Positions 22,109 to 32,259 are shown, numbered from the stretch's first letter. The stretch is 42,133 bases of DNA from Cytobacillus firmus NBRC 15306 (GCF_001591465.1 NZ_BCUY01000030.1:1-42133); one strand, 5' to 3'. Program-made: numbers and translations. The notes: generated by a model from the letters alone, not told the origin.

Positions 22109-23857
22109 TTATCCCCCATGCTCCACAAGCTCTTCCAGCTGCTGGCGCAGATGCATATTCTTATACCAGCCTTCTTCAGCCATTAGTTCATCATGTGTTC
22201 CCCTCTGAACAATCCTTCCTTCATCCAGCACCAATATGAGATTCGCATGCTGAATAGCGCTCAGCCGATGAGCTGTAATAATCGTTGTTTTGCCAGCCCG
22301 CTCAGCCCGCAATGAAGTAAGAATCGCTTCCTCTGTTCTGGCATCAACAGCAGAAAGGGAGTCATCCAAAATCAATACTTCCGGATTCATCATAAGTGCT
22401 CGTGCAATGGAAATACGCTGCTTCTGCCCTCCGGAAAGGGAGACTCCTCTCTCGCCTACAACAGTCTTATAACCTTCTGTAAATTCAAGAATATCATCAT
22501 GAATATTGGCCAGTTTGGCTGCCGCATATATATCTTCAAAGTCTGCATCCGGCCTCGTGAAAGCTATATTTTCAGCAACAGTGGCCGAGAACAGGAAGTG
22601 TTCCTGCGGGACATAGCCAATTGCTTCTCTCAGCTTTCCGATTTTATAGCGGCTGATTGGATGTCCTGCAAACAGAATTTCTCCTTTATAGCCTTCAAAC
22701 TCCCGGAACAATAGCTTCAGAAGTGTGGTTTTGCCCGCACCCGTTTTGCCTGCTATCCCGAGAGTCTCTCCTCTTTCCAGCCTAAAATAAATATCCTTAA
22801 GCAGCGCTTCCTGTTCACCCGGATAGGCGAACGTCTCAATCCTGTACTCAATATCACCGCTTGGAACTTCATTGATGCCAGCCTCATCATCCTTAATATC
22901 GATTTCTTCTGCAAGAAGAGCAGAAACTCGATCATAAGAGGCGCGGCCTCTCTCGACAATGTTGAACAGCCAGCCAAATGCGAGCATTGGCCAAATCAGG
23001 AGACCCAAATAAGTTGTAAATGAAACCAGCTGCCCGATTGTCAGCTCTCCTGCAATCACATATCTTGATCCAAATGCAATAGATAGGAAGAAAGAGATCC
23101 CTACAATAATGCTGATCGTCGGATCAAACAAAGAATCAACACGTGCAACAGAAATGTTTTTTTGCACTACCTCTTCAGACTGCCTGCGGAAATCTTCAAT
23201 ATCTTCTTTTTCCTGGCCGAATGTTTTAATCACTTTAATTCCTGAAACACTTTCCTGAGTTTTGTCATTCAGTGAAGAAAAAGCCTCCTGTGCCTTGTGG
23301 AACCGTTTATGAAGAAGTGTTCCATACCAGCTCGTGAGAAGTGCCATGAAGGGCATCGGGATCAAACAGATCAGCGTCAGCTTCCAGCTGATAGTTGCCG
23401 CCATGGCGATGATAACGAAGCCGCCTGTCGCCAGTGAATCGACAAAGGTTAGGACCCCAGCCCCCGCGGTCTGCTGAATGGCCTGCAGATCATTGGTCGC
23501 ATGTGCCATCAAATCCCCTACACGCTTTTTCTGGTAAAAGGCCTGCGACATATTCGTAAAATGCAGATAAAGCCTGTTGCGCAGGAGTTTGGAAAGCTTA
23601 ACGGCTGAACCGAAAATCATAATGCGCCAATAATAGCGAAGCACATACATCATGAGGGCAACAACAATCAGAAGTCCAACCCACATGATTAATGCTTGTG
23701 CAGTCAGATCGCCATTTTTAATCGAGTCGACAACAATCCCAACTACCTTTGGAGGGACCAGCTGCAGCATTGCCACAAATAACAGCAGAATTACCCCGTT
23801 TACATAAGCCTTTTTCTCCTGCTTAAAAAACCACATCAAATCCAAAAAAACCTTCAT
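22109..23857 (-). CDS. ABC exporter half-transporter, degenerate-site subunit (BmrC/YfiB-like)
   Basis: A 582-residue half-transporter with six helices and an ATPase. Walker A AGKTGAGKTTLL, signature LSGGQKQR, H-loop ITAHRLSA. Walker B reads VLILDDSLSAVD, with Asp where the catalytic Glu is expected. Together with the changed signature of the next gene this places the degenerate ATP site between this Walker B and the partner's SSGQ, as in BmrCD. Start: ATG at 23857 with GGAGG 7 bases upstream; it overlaps the stop of the preceding small gene as ATGA, so translation is probably coupled. Confidence 0.9.
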   Translation of the reverse strand: MKVFLDLMWFFKQEKKAYVNGVILLLFVAMLQLVPPKVVGIVVDSIKNGDLTAQALIMWVGLLIVVALMMYVLRYYWRIMIFGSAVKLSKLLRNRLYLHFTNMSQAFYQKKRVGDLMAHATNDLQAIQQTAGAGVLTFVDSLATGGFVIIAMAATISWKLTLICLIPMPFMALLTSWYGTLLHKRFHKAQEAFSSLNDKTQESVSGIKVIKTFGQEKEDIEDFRRQSEEVVQKNISVARVDSLFDPTISIIVGISFFLSIAFGSRYVIAGELTIGQLVSFTTYLGLLIWPMLAFGWLFNIVERGRASYDRVSALLAEEIDIKDDEAGINEVPSGDIEYRIETFAYPGEQEALLKDIYFRLERGETLGIAGKTGAGKTTLLKLLFREFEGYKGEILFAGHPISRYKIGKLREAIGYVPQEHFLFSATVAENIAFTRPDADFEDIYAAAKLANIHDDILEFTEGYKTVVGERGVSLSGGQKQRISIARALMMNPEVLILDDSLSAVDARTEEAILTSLRAERAGKTTIITAHRLSAIQHANLILVLDEGRIVQRGTHDELMAEEGWYKNMHLRQQLEELVEHGG

Positions 23858-24156
23858 ACCCCATCCTCCGAAATCCATAATAGCTTTAATAGTTTATCAA
23901 ATATTGAGAAAATAAGGAAGATTTTTTGCCCTAATGCTTCTATGCGGTTTATCAGGCTTGTTGCCTCATTAATCGTAGTGAACAGCTCTGAGTTCTCCAG
24001 CTGATCAAGTGCTAGGCTGCCGTTCTCCAATACTTTATTGATCTCAGCCAGAAGCGCTTCATTCTGTGTAACCAGATCCTGATGAACATCTTCAGCCAGC
24101 TTCGGGATCTCCTGAAGGGCGATAAACTCTTCAACTTCCTGCTTAAGTGTTGTCAA
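23854..24156 (-). CDS. Small helical protein coupled to the ABC exporter
   Basis: About 100 residues, almost all helix (TLKQEVEEFIALQEIPKLAED, then ALLAEINKVLENGSLALDQLE), with a hydrophobic end FLIFSIFDKLLKLLW. I do not recognise the family. Its stop overlaps the start of the exporter gene (ATGA). The start is doubtful: TTG at 24156 has no good binding site. The frame stays open for about 18 codons more upstream (reading LLKAAADPALKQELEDR), while an ATG with better position just before lies in another frame, so the natural N-terminus may be frameshifted. Confidence 0.55.
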   Translation of the reverse strand: MTTLKQEVEEFIALQEIPKLAEDVHQDLVTQNEALLAEINKVLENGSLALDQLENSELFTTINEATSLINRIEALGQKIFLIFSIFDKLLKLLWISEDGV

Positions 24157-24224
24157 TCTGTCTTCAAGTTCCTGCTTTAATGCCGGATCCGCTGCCGCCT
24201 TGAGAAGATTTCATTTTTGATATA

Positions 24225-24270
24225 AAAAAACCACCTTCCTGGTATTGTAACAGAAAAGTGGTTTCTGATG
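24225..24270 (-). terminator. Terminator of yneF
   Basis: AAACCAC / GTGGTTT stem with a 23-base loop and seven T on the minus strand. Confidence 0.75.
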
Positions 24271-24286
24271 GGATGCTTGTCCCTGA

Positions 24287-24502
24287 TTACTTGCCAGTCT
24301 GCTTGTTCATGGCATTCATCATTTGATTGATCTTCTTTTGAGATGGCTTCATGCCCATTTGCATCATCATCATTTTAAGCATTTGTTCATTAATTGGCGG
24401 ATTTTTCTCCAGGTAGCTCATCATATATTTTCGAGCAATGAAAAATCCTAGTGCTACACCGGCTAAAAGCGCCAGTACACCAACTAGAATGTACATACCC
24501 AT
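24287..24502 (-). CDS. yneF: YneF family membrane protein
   Basis: A 71-residue protein with one N-terminal membrane helix ([20 protein letters not shown]), an arginine/lysine stop-transfer and a Met-rich cytosolic tail ([22 protein letters not shown]). Length and the [12 protein letters not shown] motif fit the YneF (UPF0154) family. Function unknown. The start at 24502 has AAGGAGG 7 bases upstream; the longer ORF start at 24532 is rejected. Confidence 0.9.
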   Translation of the reverse strand: MGMYILVGVLALLAGVALGFFIARKYMMSYLEKNPPINEQMLKMMMMQMGMKPSQKKINQMMNAMNKQTGK

Positions 24503-24588
24503 ACTAACTTCCTCCTTCATGTTGTCTATCATACAGTGTACTAGACCAAAGGTTATTATACAATATTTGCTTCAGTTTTTCTCTTATT

Positions 24589-25026
24589 TTAGACGAATTT
24601 TCTCTCTTTTATCGGTTTTAGCCAGCCATACCGCTTATGCTGAAGGTCAACAGCCAGAAACGAAGACTCGCTTTTTCGCAGCACTTCGAAAAAAACCGTT
24701 TCTGCCTCATAGCTGCCGGCCGCTTCTAAAACCAGGCTCCGTTCAAATACTTCAAGCTTCGCCCTGCTTCTTTTGCTCATCTCTATATAGTATGCACTTT
24801 TTTCTATGATAAAGTCCTTTTTTCTCTGGAGCTGCTGGTGGATATATTGATGCACTTTCAAACCCGGGATTGGCTTAGTCACAAAATCAATTTGCTTCGA
24901 TAGAATAGACTTCATTTCACCTGACGAACGCTCATACTCTTCAAACAACTGAAAAAACATCCGCTCCCTGCCAAAATAATGGGACGCAAATTCATCTTCT
25001 ATTAAATACAATTGATAAGCTCTCAT
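24589..25026 (-). CDS. sirA: Sporulation inhibitor of replication SirA
   Basis: A 145-residue protein matching SirA (YneE): YLIEDEFASHYFGRERMFFQLFEEY at the N-terminus, PIPGLKVHQYIHQQL in the middle and the conserved end AETVFFEVLRKSESSFLAVDLQHKRYGWLKPIKERKFV. In B. subtilis SirA binds DnaA domain I and blocks new rounds of replication when sporulation begins, and is switched on by Spo0A~P. Start: ATG at 25026 with AGGAGG 6 bases upstream. A TATAAT (25062-25067) without a good -35 and a Spo0A box (25119-25127) precede it, agreeing with activator-dependent expression. Confidence 0.9.
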   Translation of the reverse strand: MRAYQLYLIEDEFASHYFGRERMFFQLFEEYERSSGEMKSILSKQIDFVTKPIPGLKVHQYIHQQLQRKKDFIIEKSAYYIEMSKRSRAKLEVFERSLVLEAAGSYEAETVFFEVLRKSESSFLAVDLQHKRYGWLKPIKERKFV

Positions 25027-25118
25027 CTGGCCCCTCCTTCCGGGACAATCCATTTCTTTCAATTATAAGTAAACGAATATAAGGAATGTGTCTGAAGATG
25101 TTAAAAACTTTCACTAAT

Positions 25119-25127
25119 TTTGTCGAA
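25119..25127 (+). promoter_or_regulatory. Spo0A box upstream of sirA
   Basis: TTTGTCGAA, a full match to the core consensus TTTGTCRAA, about 55 bases upstream of the sirA -10 element. Confidence 0.6.
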
Positions 25128-25281
25128 ATCGAAGAATTCAGTTGATTATGAGGATTCTTGGTGGAAGAACATCTGCTGTTTGACTCTTTTACAAATATTC
25201 ACTATTGCATATTCCCCGATTTGATTAATGGTAATCTTGTTTTTTGATGACGGCTGAAATACTCACTGTCTTTAATGGCAT

Positions 25282-25318
25282 AAAAAAAGGAAGAGCCTCT
25301 AGGCTCTCCCTTCCAAAA
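25282..25318 (-). terminator. Terminator of tkt
   Basis: AGAGCC-TCTA-GGCTCT core extended by GGAA/TTCC, with TTTTTTT on the minus strand. Confidence 0.85.
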
Positions 25319-25323
25319 TATCA

Positions 25324-27330
25324 TTATCCCTGCAGCAAGGCTTTAACACGTGCTACAACGTTGTCTACGGTGAATCCGTATTCTTCCATAATTCTTTCAC
25401 CTGGTGCAGATGCGCCGAAGGTATCGATGGCAAGAACATCGCCTTCATCTCCTGCATATCGGTGCCAGCCAAGTGAAGATCCCATTTCAATGGCAAGACG
25501 TTTCTTGACTGTCTTAGGAATTACGCTCTCTTTGTACTCTTTTGATTGAGCTTCAAAGCGGTCCCAGGCAGGCATGCTCACTACAGATGCATGGATGCCT
25601 TCGCCTTCAAGCGCTTTTTGTGCTTCAACTGCCAGACTAACCTCAGATCCTGCAGCAAGCAATAATACATCCGCGTTGCTGTTGGAAGCTGGCGAAACAA
25701 CATAAGCACCTTTTTGTACGCCATCGTATGCCGCTGAATCCGTTCCTTTTAAAGTAGGAAGGTTTTGACGGGTCAATACTAATGCAGTTGGCTTGTTTGT
25801 TGATTCAATTGCTGTTTTCCATGCAGCTGCTGTTTCATTTCCGTCAGCAGGGCGGACAACAGATAGGTTTGGCATTGCACGCAATGCAGCAAGCTGTTCT
25901 ACAGGCTCATGTGTAGGTCCGTCTTCACCGACAGCGATACTGTCATGTGTGAATACATACGTTACAGGCAGGTTCATAAGTGCAGCCAGACGGATTGCCG
26001 GGCGCAGGTAATCAGAGAACACGAAGAATGTTCCGCCGAATACTTTTAATCCGCCGTGAAGGGCCATACCATTAAGTGCAGCACCCATCGCAAATTCACG
26101 TACACCAAACCAGATGTTGCGGCCGTCAAATGACTCAGCTGTAAAGTCGCCAGTACCTTTAATCATTGTTTTGTTAGAGCCTGCAAGGTCTGCAGATCCG
26201 CCAAAGAAAGAAGGCAGGTTTTGTGCGATTGCATTTAGCACTTCTCCGGAAGAAGCACGGCTTGCAAGGCTCTTTCCTTCTTCATAAACAGGGATGTCTT
26301 TATCCCAGCCTTCTGAAAGCTCGCCATTGATTGCTTGCTCCAGCTGTTTTCCTAACTCAGGATGTGCTTCTTTATACTGTGCAAAAAGGTCTTCCCATTC
26401 CTGCTGCTTCTTAGAGCCGCTTTCCACAACCTGCTGCTTGAAGTGATCATATACTTCCTGAGGAACATGGAAATCTTCTTCGAAAGTCCACTTATAGGCT
26501 TCTTTCGTTAATTTCAATTCATCAGCACCTAGTGGAGCGCCATGAACATCAGATTTACCTGATTTGTTTGGAGAACCGTAGCCAATGACTGTTTTGACTT
26601 CAATCATTGTTGGTCGGTTTTCATCCTGCTTCGCTTCTTCAATTGCTTTTGCGATTTCGTGAAGATCATTGCCGTCTTCTACGCGGATATACTGCCAGCC
26701 GTATGACTTGAAGCGCTGTTCAACACTTTCAGAGAAAGACTTATCAAGGTCTCCATCAAGTGAGATATCATTTGAATCATACAGAACAACCAGTCTTCCA
26801 AGCTTTAAGTGGCCAGCAAGGGAAGCAGCTTCAGCCGAAACGCCTTCCATAAGGTCTCCGTCACCGCAGATGCTATATGTATAGTGGTCAACAACATTGA
26901 AGTTGTCTTTGTTGTATGTTGCAGCCAGGTGGCGTTCAGCCATTGCCATACCAACAGCCATTGCAATACCTTGTCCTAATGGGCCTGTTGTTGCGTCAAC
27001 ACCAGGAGTATGGCCGAATTCAGGGTGGCCTGGCGTCTTGCTTCCCCACTGTCTGAATTCTTTAATGTCATTCATGGAAACATCATAGCCGGAAAGATGA
27101 AGAAGACTGTATAAAAGCATAGAGCCATGTCCGGCAGAAAGGACGAAACGGTCACGGTTGAACCATTCCGGATTTTTCGGATTATGGTTCATGAAGCGTG
27201 TCCAAAGCGTATAAGCCATTGGCGCAGCTCCCATTGGCATGCCCGGATGGCCTGAGTTCGCCTTTTCAATGGCGTCAATTGATAAAGTACGAATGGAACT
27301 GATGGATAGTTCATCTGTGTGATTAAACAT
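25324..27330 (-). CDS. tkt: Transketolase
   Basis: A 668-residue, thiamine diphosphate-dependent enzyme of the pentose phosphate pathway that moves two-carbon units between sugar phosphates. Domain 1 begins [35 protein letters not shown] and holds the cofactor site [20 protein letters not shown]. Domain 2 has [18 protein letters not shown] and [29 protein letters not shown], the transketolase signature. Domain 3 is the C-terminal regulatory-type fold. Length is typical. It stands between ynzC and sirA, as in B. subtilis, and is bounded by terminators. Confidence 0.97.
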   Translation of the reverse strand: MFNHTDELSISSIRTLSIDAIEKANSGHPGMPMGAAPMAYTLWTRFMNHNPKNPEWFNRDRFVLSAGHGSMLLYSLLHLSGYDVSMNDIKEFRQWGSKTPGHPEFGHTPGVDATTGPLGQGIAMAVGMAMAERHLAATYNKDNFNVVDHYTYSICGDGDLMEGVSAEAASLAGHLKLGRLVVLYDSNDISLDGDLDKSFSESVEQRFKSYGWQYIRVEDGNDLHEIAKAIEEAKQDENRPTMIEVKTVIGYGSPNKSGKSDVHGAPLGADELKLTKEAYKWTFEEDFHVPQEVYDHFKQQVVESGSKKQQEWEDLFAQYKEAHPELGKQLEQAINGELSEGWDKDIPVYEEGKSLASRASSGEVLNAIAQNLPSFFGGSADLAGSNKTMIKGTGDFTAESFDGRNIWFGVREFAMGAALNGMALHGGLKVFGGTFFVFSDYLRPAIRLAALMNLPVTYVFTHDSIAVGEDGPTHEPVEQLAALRAMPNLSVVRPADGNETAAAWKTAIESTNKPTALVLTRQNLPTLKGTDSAAYDGVQKGAYVVSPASNSNADVLLLAAGSEVSLAVEAQKALEGEGIHASVVSMPAWDRFEAQSKEYKESVIPKTVKKRLAIEMGSSLGWHRYAGDEGDVLAIDTFGASAPGERIMEEYGFTVDNVVARVKALLQG

Positions 27331-27420
27331 TCAATACATCCTTTCGAGTAGTAATTCTTCACTCTTTTAATATTATCGGGTGTCCCTTTTTTTCACAACC
27401 AATAGGGTTAGGTAAAGGAC

Positions 27421-27504
27421 AAAAAAAGCCGGTTTGTTACTATATTGACACAAAAAGACCCGGCATATGTAAAAAAGCGGAGATAGATCAGTAATGCCAT
27501 CTCC
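27421..27504 (-). terminator. Two tandem terminators downstream of ynzC
   Basis: Minus strand: GGAGAT...ATCTCC followed by GCTTTTTT (27472-27504), then GCCGG...CCGGC followed by TTTTTTT (27421-27465). A third hairpin (GGGATACA...TGTATTCC) precedes them at 27518-27539. They insulate tkt from SOS-induced transcription. Confidence 0.7.
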
Positions 27505-27553
27505 TCTATTAAAAGAAGGAATACAGCACAGTGTATCCCTTGCAATTATATTA

Positions 27554-27787
27554 TTAGTGAAGGCGGTTTTTATTTTGGAAATCTTTCAGCTTTTTCGGAG
27601 TTACATCGTTCCCTTTCGGGTCAACGATTGTAACGCCTTTAAGCGTGTTTAACATACCAGAGCGGAAAGTCTCCAAATACTCTTTGCGCAAAGACGTCTG
27701 TTCTTTCGCTTCTGCTTCTGTTAGTCCGGATTCCTTGGCCTTCTTTGCCAGTTCATTAATTCGGGCAAGTTTTTGTTTAGGCAGCAT
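27554..27787 (-). CDS. ynzC: YnzC (DUF896) protein
   Basis: A 77-residue protein: two helices (KQKLARINELAKKAKESGLTEAE and AKEQTSLRKEYLETFRSGMLNTLKG) then a flexible basic tail (VDPKGNDVTPKKLKDFQNKNR). This is the DUF896 family; in B. subtilis ynzC is in the SOS operon with yneA and yneB. Biochemical role unknown. AGGAG precedes the start. Confidence 0.93.
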   Translation of the reverse strand: MLPKQKLARINELAKKAKESGLTEAEAKEQTSLRKEYLETFRSGMLNTLKGVTIVDPKGNDVTPKKLKDFQNKNRLH

Positions 27788-27931
27788 TTATTAAAACTCC
27801 TTTATATCAAAAGTTTACCTTTAAATAATTGTGATGGAAGTTTTTATTATACAGCAGCTTCAGATACGGAACAATACTGAAACTCAAATGCCATCATACT
27901 AAAAATGAGCACTTTTGACAAGAAAAGTGCT

Positions 27932-28588
<657 letters not shown>

Positions 28589-28915
28589 TTATTCTTTAAG
28601 GTTTGAACTGGCAAGCTCTTTATATGACTGATCATCCAGCGCTTTTACTGGAATGACAATTTCATCACCCGGAAAAATCCTTCCTGCCGCTATCCCATTA
28701 TTTCGTTCTACCCAAATAATAAATTGATCTGTAGACAGAGAATGCTCAGCAGAAAAATTTTCAGCAATCTTCCATAAAGAATCACCTTCTGCAACAGTGA
28801 CTTTCACAAACTTTTCCGTATCAGGTGTTTCTATTAGCATTATTAACGATGCTGCCAGGCTTAAAACGAATAGAATAATAGCATAAGAATATGATTTCCA
28901 CAATTTGTTCAGCAT
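28589..28915 (-). CDS. yneA: Cell division suppressor YneA
   Basis: A 108-residue protein: N-terminal membrane helix (SYAIILFVLSLAASLIMLIE), then a LysM domain (KVTVAEGDSLWKIAENFSAEH...IVWVERNNGI...RIFPGDEIVIPV; residues about 37-90). In B. subtilis YneA is exported, delays division during DNA damage and is then degraded. It is divergent from lexA, with LexA boxes in the shared promoter region. First gene of the yneA-yneB-ynzC operon. Confidence 0.93.
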   Translation of the reverse strand: MLNKLWKSYSYAIILFVLSLAASLIMLIETPDTEKFVKVTVAEGDSLWKIAENFSAEHSLSTDQFIIWVERNNGIAAGRIFPGDEIVIPVKALDDQSYKELASSNLKE

Positions 28916-28932
28916 GATATACCACCTCTAAA

Positions 28933-29012
28933 AGAATATATGTTCGCTTTTGTTGTTTTTATTATAGACCGAACATTTGTTTCGTGTCAATAAAAATTCG
29001 AACTTATGTTTG
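28933..29012. promoter_or_regulatory. Three LexA (SOS) boxes in the yneA/lexA spacer
   Basis: CGAACATTTGTTTC (28970-28983) and CGAACTTATGTTTG (28999-29012) match the Gram-positive SOS box CGAAC-N4-GTTYG/C closely; GAATATATGTTCG (about 28934-28946) is a weaker third. Box 1 lies between -35 and -10 of yneA, box 2 overlaps the lexA -35 and box 3 is downstream of the yneA start site. Confidence 0.85.
28961..28990 (-). promoter_or_regulatory. yneA operon promoter
   Basis: On the minus strand: TTGACA, 18-base spacer, TATAAT, with a LexA box inside the spacer. Confidence 0.8.
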
Positions 29013-29038
29013 TATCATATGGTAATTGATGCTATAAT
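29010..29038 (+). promoter_or_regulatory. lexA promoter
   Basis: TTGTAT, 17-base spacer, TATAAT; the -35 overlaps a LexA box. Confidence 0.75.
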
Positions 29039-29072
29039 TGAGACAACAAAAACACATACGAGGTGCGTAAAG

Positions 29073-29696
29073 ATGGTGAAATTATCAAAAAGGCAGCAAG
29101 ATATATTGGAGTTTATAAAAGAAGAAGTTAAATTGAGGGGTTATCCCCCTTCTGTAAGGGAAATCGGGGAAGCAGTCGGCCTGGCTTCAAGCTCGACCGT
29201 TCATGGTCATCTCGCCAGGCTTGAAAGCAAAGGGCTGATTCGCAGAGATCCTACTAAACCACGTGCCATTGAAATTTTAGATTTGGACGAGGCTTCTAAC
29301 ATTCCCAAGGTCAATGCAGTCAATGTTCCGATCGTCGGTAAAGTAACAGCAGGGCAGCCGATAACGGCAATTGAAAATGTTGAAGAATATTTCCCTCTTC
29401 CGGAAAGAATGGCACCTGCTGACGAGCATGTATTCATGCTTGAGATCATGGGCGAAAGTATGATTGAAGCAGGAATCCTTGATGGAGATTATGTAATCGT
29501 CAAACAGCAGAGCACTGCCAATAATGGGGATATCGTGGTTGCCATGACAGAGGAAGATGAAGCAACGGTCAAGAGATTCTTTAAAGAAAAAGACTTTATC
29601 CGTCTGCAGCCGGAAAACTCAACAATGGAACCGATTATCCTCCGAAATGTTTCTATTCTTGGCAAGGTTATAGGCGTATATCGTCACATGCATTAA
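29073..29696 (+). CDS. lexA: SOS repressor LexA
   Basis: A 207-residue repressor-protease. The N-terminal winged helix is [21 protein letters not shown] followed by [28 protein letters not shown]. The cleavage site Ala-Gly is in [12 protein letters not shown], the nucleophile Ser is in [12 protein letters not shown] and the Lys in [11 protein letters not shown]. RecA filaments trigger self-cleavage, releasing SOS genes. Start: ATG at 29073 with GAGGTG upstream; the frame extends further 5' but through the promoter. Autoregulated through the boxes next to it. Confidence 0.97.
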   Translation: MVKLSKRQQDILEFIKEEVKLRGYPPSVREIGEAVGLASSSTVHGHLARLESKGLIRRDPTKPRAIEILDLDEASNIPKVNAVNVPIVGKVTAGQPITAIENVEEYFPLPERMAPADEHVFMLEIMGESMIEAGILDGDYVIVKQQSTANNGDIVVAMTEEDEATVKRFFKEKDFIRLQPENSTMEPIILRNVSILGKVIGVYRHMH

Positions 29697-29705
29697 TAGA
29701 TTGGT

Positions 29706-29740
29706 AAAAAGCAGGCGTCTCTGCCTGCTTTTTGTTTTTT
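29706..29740 (+). terminator. Terminator of lexA
   Basis: AAAAAGCAGGC / GCCTGCTTTTT stem with a 6-base loop and T-run. Confidence 0.9.
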
Positions 29741-29772
29741 CCAATTTTAAGAAAGTTTTCAGTTCCTATTAC

Positions 29773-29810
29773 CTGATACTATCAGTTAAATCCTACGAAA
29801 GTAACTGATA
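29773..29810. repeat. Cluster of CTGATA / TATCAG half-sites
   Basis: CTGATA-C-TATCAG palindrome (29773-29785), then TAACTGATA (29802-29810) which pairs with TATCAGTTA (29780-29788). Upstream of the DUF4257 gene promoter region; possible operator cluster. Confidence 0.35.
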
Positions 29811-29931
29811 CTTTTCTTTTAGCATAAGGTTACAGTCATGTATGACTAAATTATTATTCAGAAAATTCGGTATTTTTATGCATATTATTTTATAGCCGCT
29901 TTCTATATAATGGTAATACACCGAGAATCAA

Positions 29932-29965
29932 CCTAAGGTCGCTTGTCCAAAATCTCGACTTTAGG
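29932..29965 (+). promoter_or_regulatory. Leader hairpin overlapping the DUF4257 ribosome binding site
   Basis: CCTAAGGTCG / CGACTTTAGG, 10-bp arms with one wobble pair and a 14-base loop; the second arm contains the AGG of the AGGAG binding site. Confidence 0.45.
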
Positions 29966-29979
29966 AGTGTGAAGAAAAA

Positions 29980-30264
29980 ATGTTTTTGAACATTACCTTC
30001 GCTTTGTTGATTGGTGGACTGGTTGGTGTCGTTGGACATATTCGGAAAGAAGGCAAAATGGTTAAACCCAGAAGGACAAAAAAATTCATCTATCTGGGGG
30101 TCTTTGAAGAGGTAATCATGGGGGCTATAGCGGCTGTTTTTTTGGTCGTATCTTCAGATCCTGACTCTGCCTTAAAGGTAGTTCTCCTGGCGGTGATTGC
30201 AGGATTTGGAGGAGATGCACTGCTGACATGTCTCGATTTCTTAAAAATAAGGCACAAAGAATAG
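29980..30264 (+). CDS. DUF4257 family small membrane protein
   Basis: A 94-residue protein with three hydrophobic segments (FLNITFALLIGGLVGVVGHI, EEVIMGAIAAVFLVVSS, VVLLAVIAGFGGDALLTC) separated by a basic cytosolic loop KMVKPRRTKKF. The pattern fits the DUF4257 family of bacilli; function unknown. AGGAG lies 12 bases before the ATG, a long spacing, within a leader hairpin. A TATATAAT element is 60 bases upstream. Confidence 0.75.
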   Translation: MFLNITFALLIGGLVGVVGHIRKEGKMVKPRRTKKFIYLGVFEEVIMGAIAAVFLVVSSDPDSALKVVLLAVIAGFGGDALLTCLDFLKIRHKE

Positions 30265-30291
30265 AGAGATGCAGAGAGATAGAAATTAGTT

Positions 30292-30325
30292 AAAACCTCG
30301 TTCATTTGAAGAACGGGGTTTTTGT
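30292..30325 (+). terminator. Terminator of the DUF4257 gene
   Basis: AAAACCTCGTTC / GAACGGGGTTTT stem and T-run. Confidence 0.85.
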
Positions 30326-30336
30326 ATTTTTTATGA

Positions 30337-30369
30337 TAAAAACCCCTGGCTCTATCGGCCAGGGGTTTG
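30337..30369 (-). terminator. Terminator of glnA
   Basis: AAACCCCTGGC / GCCAGGGGTTT stem with T-run on the minus strand. Confidence 0.9.
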
Positions 30370-30379
30370 TCATATTTTC

Positions 30380-31714
30380 TTAGTACATGCTCAGGTACTG
30401 CTCGCGCTCCCATGGATGCACTTGCGTACGGAACATATCCCACTCGATTTCTTTCGCTTCAATGAAATGTTCGAAAATGTGGTCGCCAAGAGCAGATACA
30501 ATTACCTCATCTCTCTTTAGCTCTTCAAGCGCTGCTGCCAATGTAGGAGGCAGATCCTTGATTCCCTCTTCCTCACGCTCTTCTTTTGTCATGACATAGA
30601 TATTGCGGTCCACTGGAGCAAGAGGAGTCATTTTATTTTTGATTCCGTCCAGGCCAGCTTTTAATAATACGGCCATAGCAAGGTATGGGTTTGCAGCAGG
30701 GTCAACGCTCCGCACCTCAACACGTGTACTTATTCCGCGGGAAGCAGGGATACGGATGAGGGGTGAACGGTTTTGAGCAGACCAGGCAACATAGCAAGGT
30801 GCTTCATAGCCAGGAACCAGACGCTTGTATGAGTTAACTATAGGGTTTGTCACAGCTGTAAATGCAGTTGCATGGTTCACGATACCAGCAATAAAGTGGC
30901 GGGCATCATCACTTAGTTGAAGATCGCCGGTTTCATTGAAGAATGCATTTTTGCCATCTTTGAATAGTGAAACATTGCAATGCATTCCGGATCCGCTGAC
31001 ACCGAATAATGGCTTCGGCATGAATGTCGCATGCAAGCCGTGCTTGCGGGCAATTGTTTTAACAACCAGCTTGAACGTCTGGATTTGGTCACAAGCTGTT
31101 AATGCATCCGCATATTTGAAATCGATTTCGTGCTGTCCAGGTGCAACCTCATGGTGGGAAGCTTCAATTTCAAAGCCCATTTCTTCAAGCTCAAGTACAA
31201 TATCACGTCGGCAGTTTTCGCCAAGATCAGTTGGAGCAAGGTCGAAGTATCCGCCATTGTCGTTCAGTTCCAGAGTCGGTTCTCCTGCATGGTCAAGCTT
31301 AAAAAGGAAGAATTCCGGTTCAGGTCCTAAGTTAAAATCAGTGTAACCAAGATCTTCCATTTCCTTAAGGATGCGTTTTAGATTGCTGCGCGGATCGCCA
31401 AGGAATGGAGTTCCATCCGGATTATAGATATCACAAATCAGACGTGCCACTTTGCCTTTTTCCGCAGTCCAAGGAAATACTACCCAAGTATCAAGGTCTG
31501 GATATAAATTCATGTCTGACTCTTCAATGCGAACGAAACCTTCGATTGAAGATCCATCAAACATCATTTTGTTATCAAGCGCTTTTTCAAGCTGGCTGAT
31601 TGGAATTTCCACATTCTTAATTGTCCCCAGGATATCCGTAAACTGCAAACGTACAAATTTCACATTTTCCTCTTCTGCAATACGTTTAATATCTTCTTTA
31701 GTAAACTTTGCCAC
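30380..31714 (-). CDS. glnA: Glutamine synthetase, type I-alpha
   Basis: A 444-residue enzyme that joins ammonia to glutamate using ATP. The beta-grasp N-terminus ([21 protein letters not shown], then [17 protein letters not shown]) and the catalytic barrel ([80 protein letters not shown]) are complete. The short form without the adenylylation insert is feedback-inhibited GSI-alpha, which also controls GlnR and TnrA by protein contact. It lies about 100 bases downstream of glnR in the same operon. Confidence 0.98.
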   Translation of the reverse strand: MAKFTKEDIKRIAEEENVKFVRLQFTDILGTIKNVEIPISQLEKALDNKMMFDGSSIEGFVRIEESDMNLYPDLDTWVVFPWTAEKGKVARLICDIYNPDGTPFLGDPRSNLKRILKEMEDLGYTDFNLGPEPEFFLFKLDHAGEPTLELNDNGGYFDLAPTDLGENCRRDIVLELEEMGFEIEASHHEVAPGQHEIDFKYADALTACDQIQTFKLVVKTIARKHGLHATFMPKPLFGVSGSGMHCNVSLFKDGKNAFFNETGDLQLSDDARHFIAGIVNHATAFTAVTNPIVNSYKRLVPGYEAPCYVAWSAQNRSPLIRIPASRGISTRVEVRSVDPAANPYLAMAVLLKAGLDGIKNKMTPLAPVDRNIYVMTKEEREEEGIKDLPPTLAAALEELKRDEVIVSALGDHIFEHFIEAKEIEWDMFRTQVHPWEREQYLSMY

Positions 31715-31816
31715 TGGTAGTTCCTCCCTTAAATTTTCATGAGTGTTTTATTTTTTGCTCTGTTAATGCGCGCTCGGAAATCCAAGACATTATCAACGAG
31801 CTTAAAAACAGCTTTC

Positions 31817-32224
31817 TTAATGGAAAAAGCGGTGGATGTTGCCCTGCCGGGATGAAGATCGATTAAAACGCCCTGCCTGCACAATTTCTTTGCGAAGAAG
31901 TTTCCGGATTTCTTCATCCGATAGATCGCGTCTCGCTTTTTCTGCTTGTTTATTCATGGTTTCAGTTAGCGCTTGCTGTTCTTTAACGAAAAAGAGCTGC
32001 TTGATCCCGGCCATATTCACGCCTTGATCAATTAAATCTTTAATTTCCAGAAGGACATCGATGTCGTTTAAGGAAAAAAGCCTTCTATTTCCGTCAGTTC
32101 TAGCTGGAGAAATCAATTGGTGTTCTTCATAGTAACGAATCTGCCTGGCAGTAAGATCAGTCAGCTGCATGACAGTACCAATTGGGAAAAGCGGCATGGA
32201 ACGTCGAATTTCGCTTCCAGTCAA
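31817..32224 (-). CDS. glnR: MerR-family nitrogen repressor GlnR
   Basis: A 135-residue repressor. The MerR winged helix is [55 protein letters not shown], followed by a dimerisation helix. The C-terminal tail ([13 protein letters not shown]) is the autoinhibitory segment that contacts feedback-inhibited glutamine synthetase. It represses its own operon under nitrogen excess. A GlnR/TnrA box and a consensus promoter are in the leader. Confidence 0.96.
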   Translation of the reverse strand: MTGSEIRRSMPLFPIGTVMQLTDLTARQIRYYEEHQLISPARTDGNRRLFSLNDIDVLLEIKDLIDQGVNMAGIKQLFFVKEQQALTETMNKQAEKARRDLSDEEIRKLLRKEIVQAGRFNRSSSRQGNIHRFFH

Positions 32225-32259
32225 CTATTTCTCCCCCTTTTCGATTACTTCTTGAATTT

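Noticed and set aside
30090-30443. Minus-strand frame overlapping the DUF4257 gene and the end of glnA
   Set aside because: Shadow of real genes and two strong terminators; no start signal.
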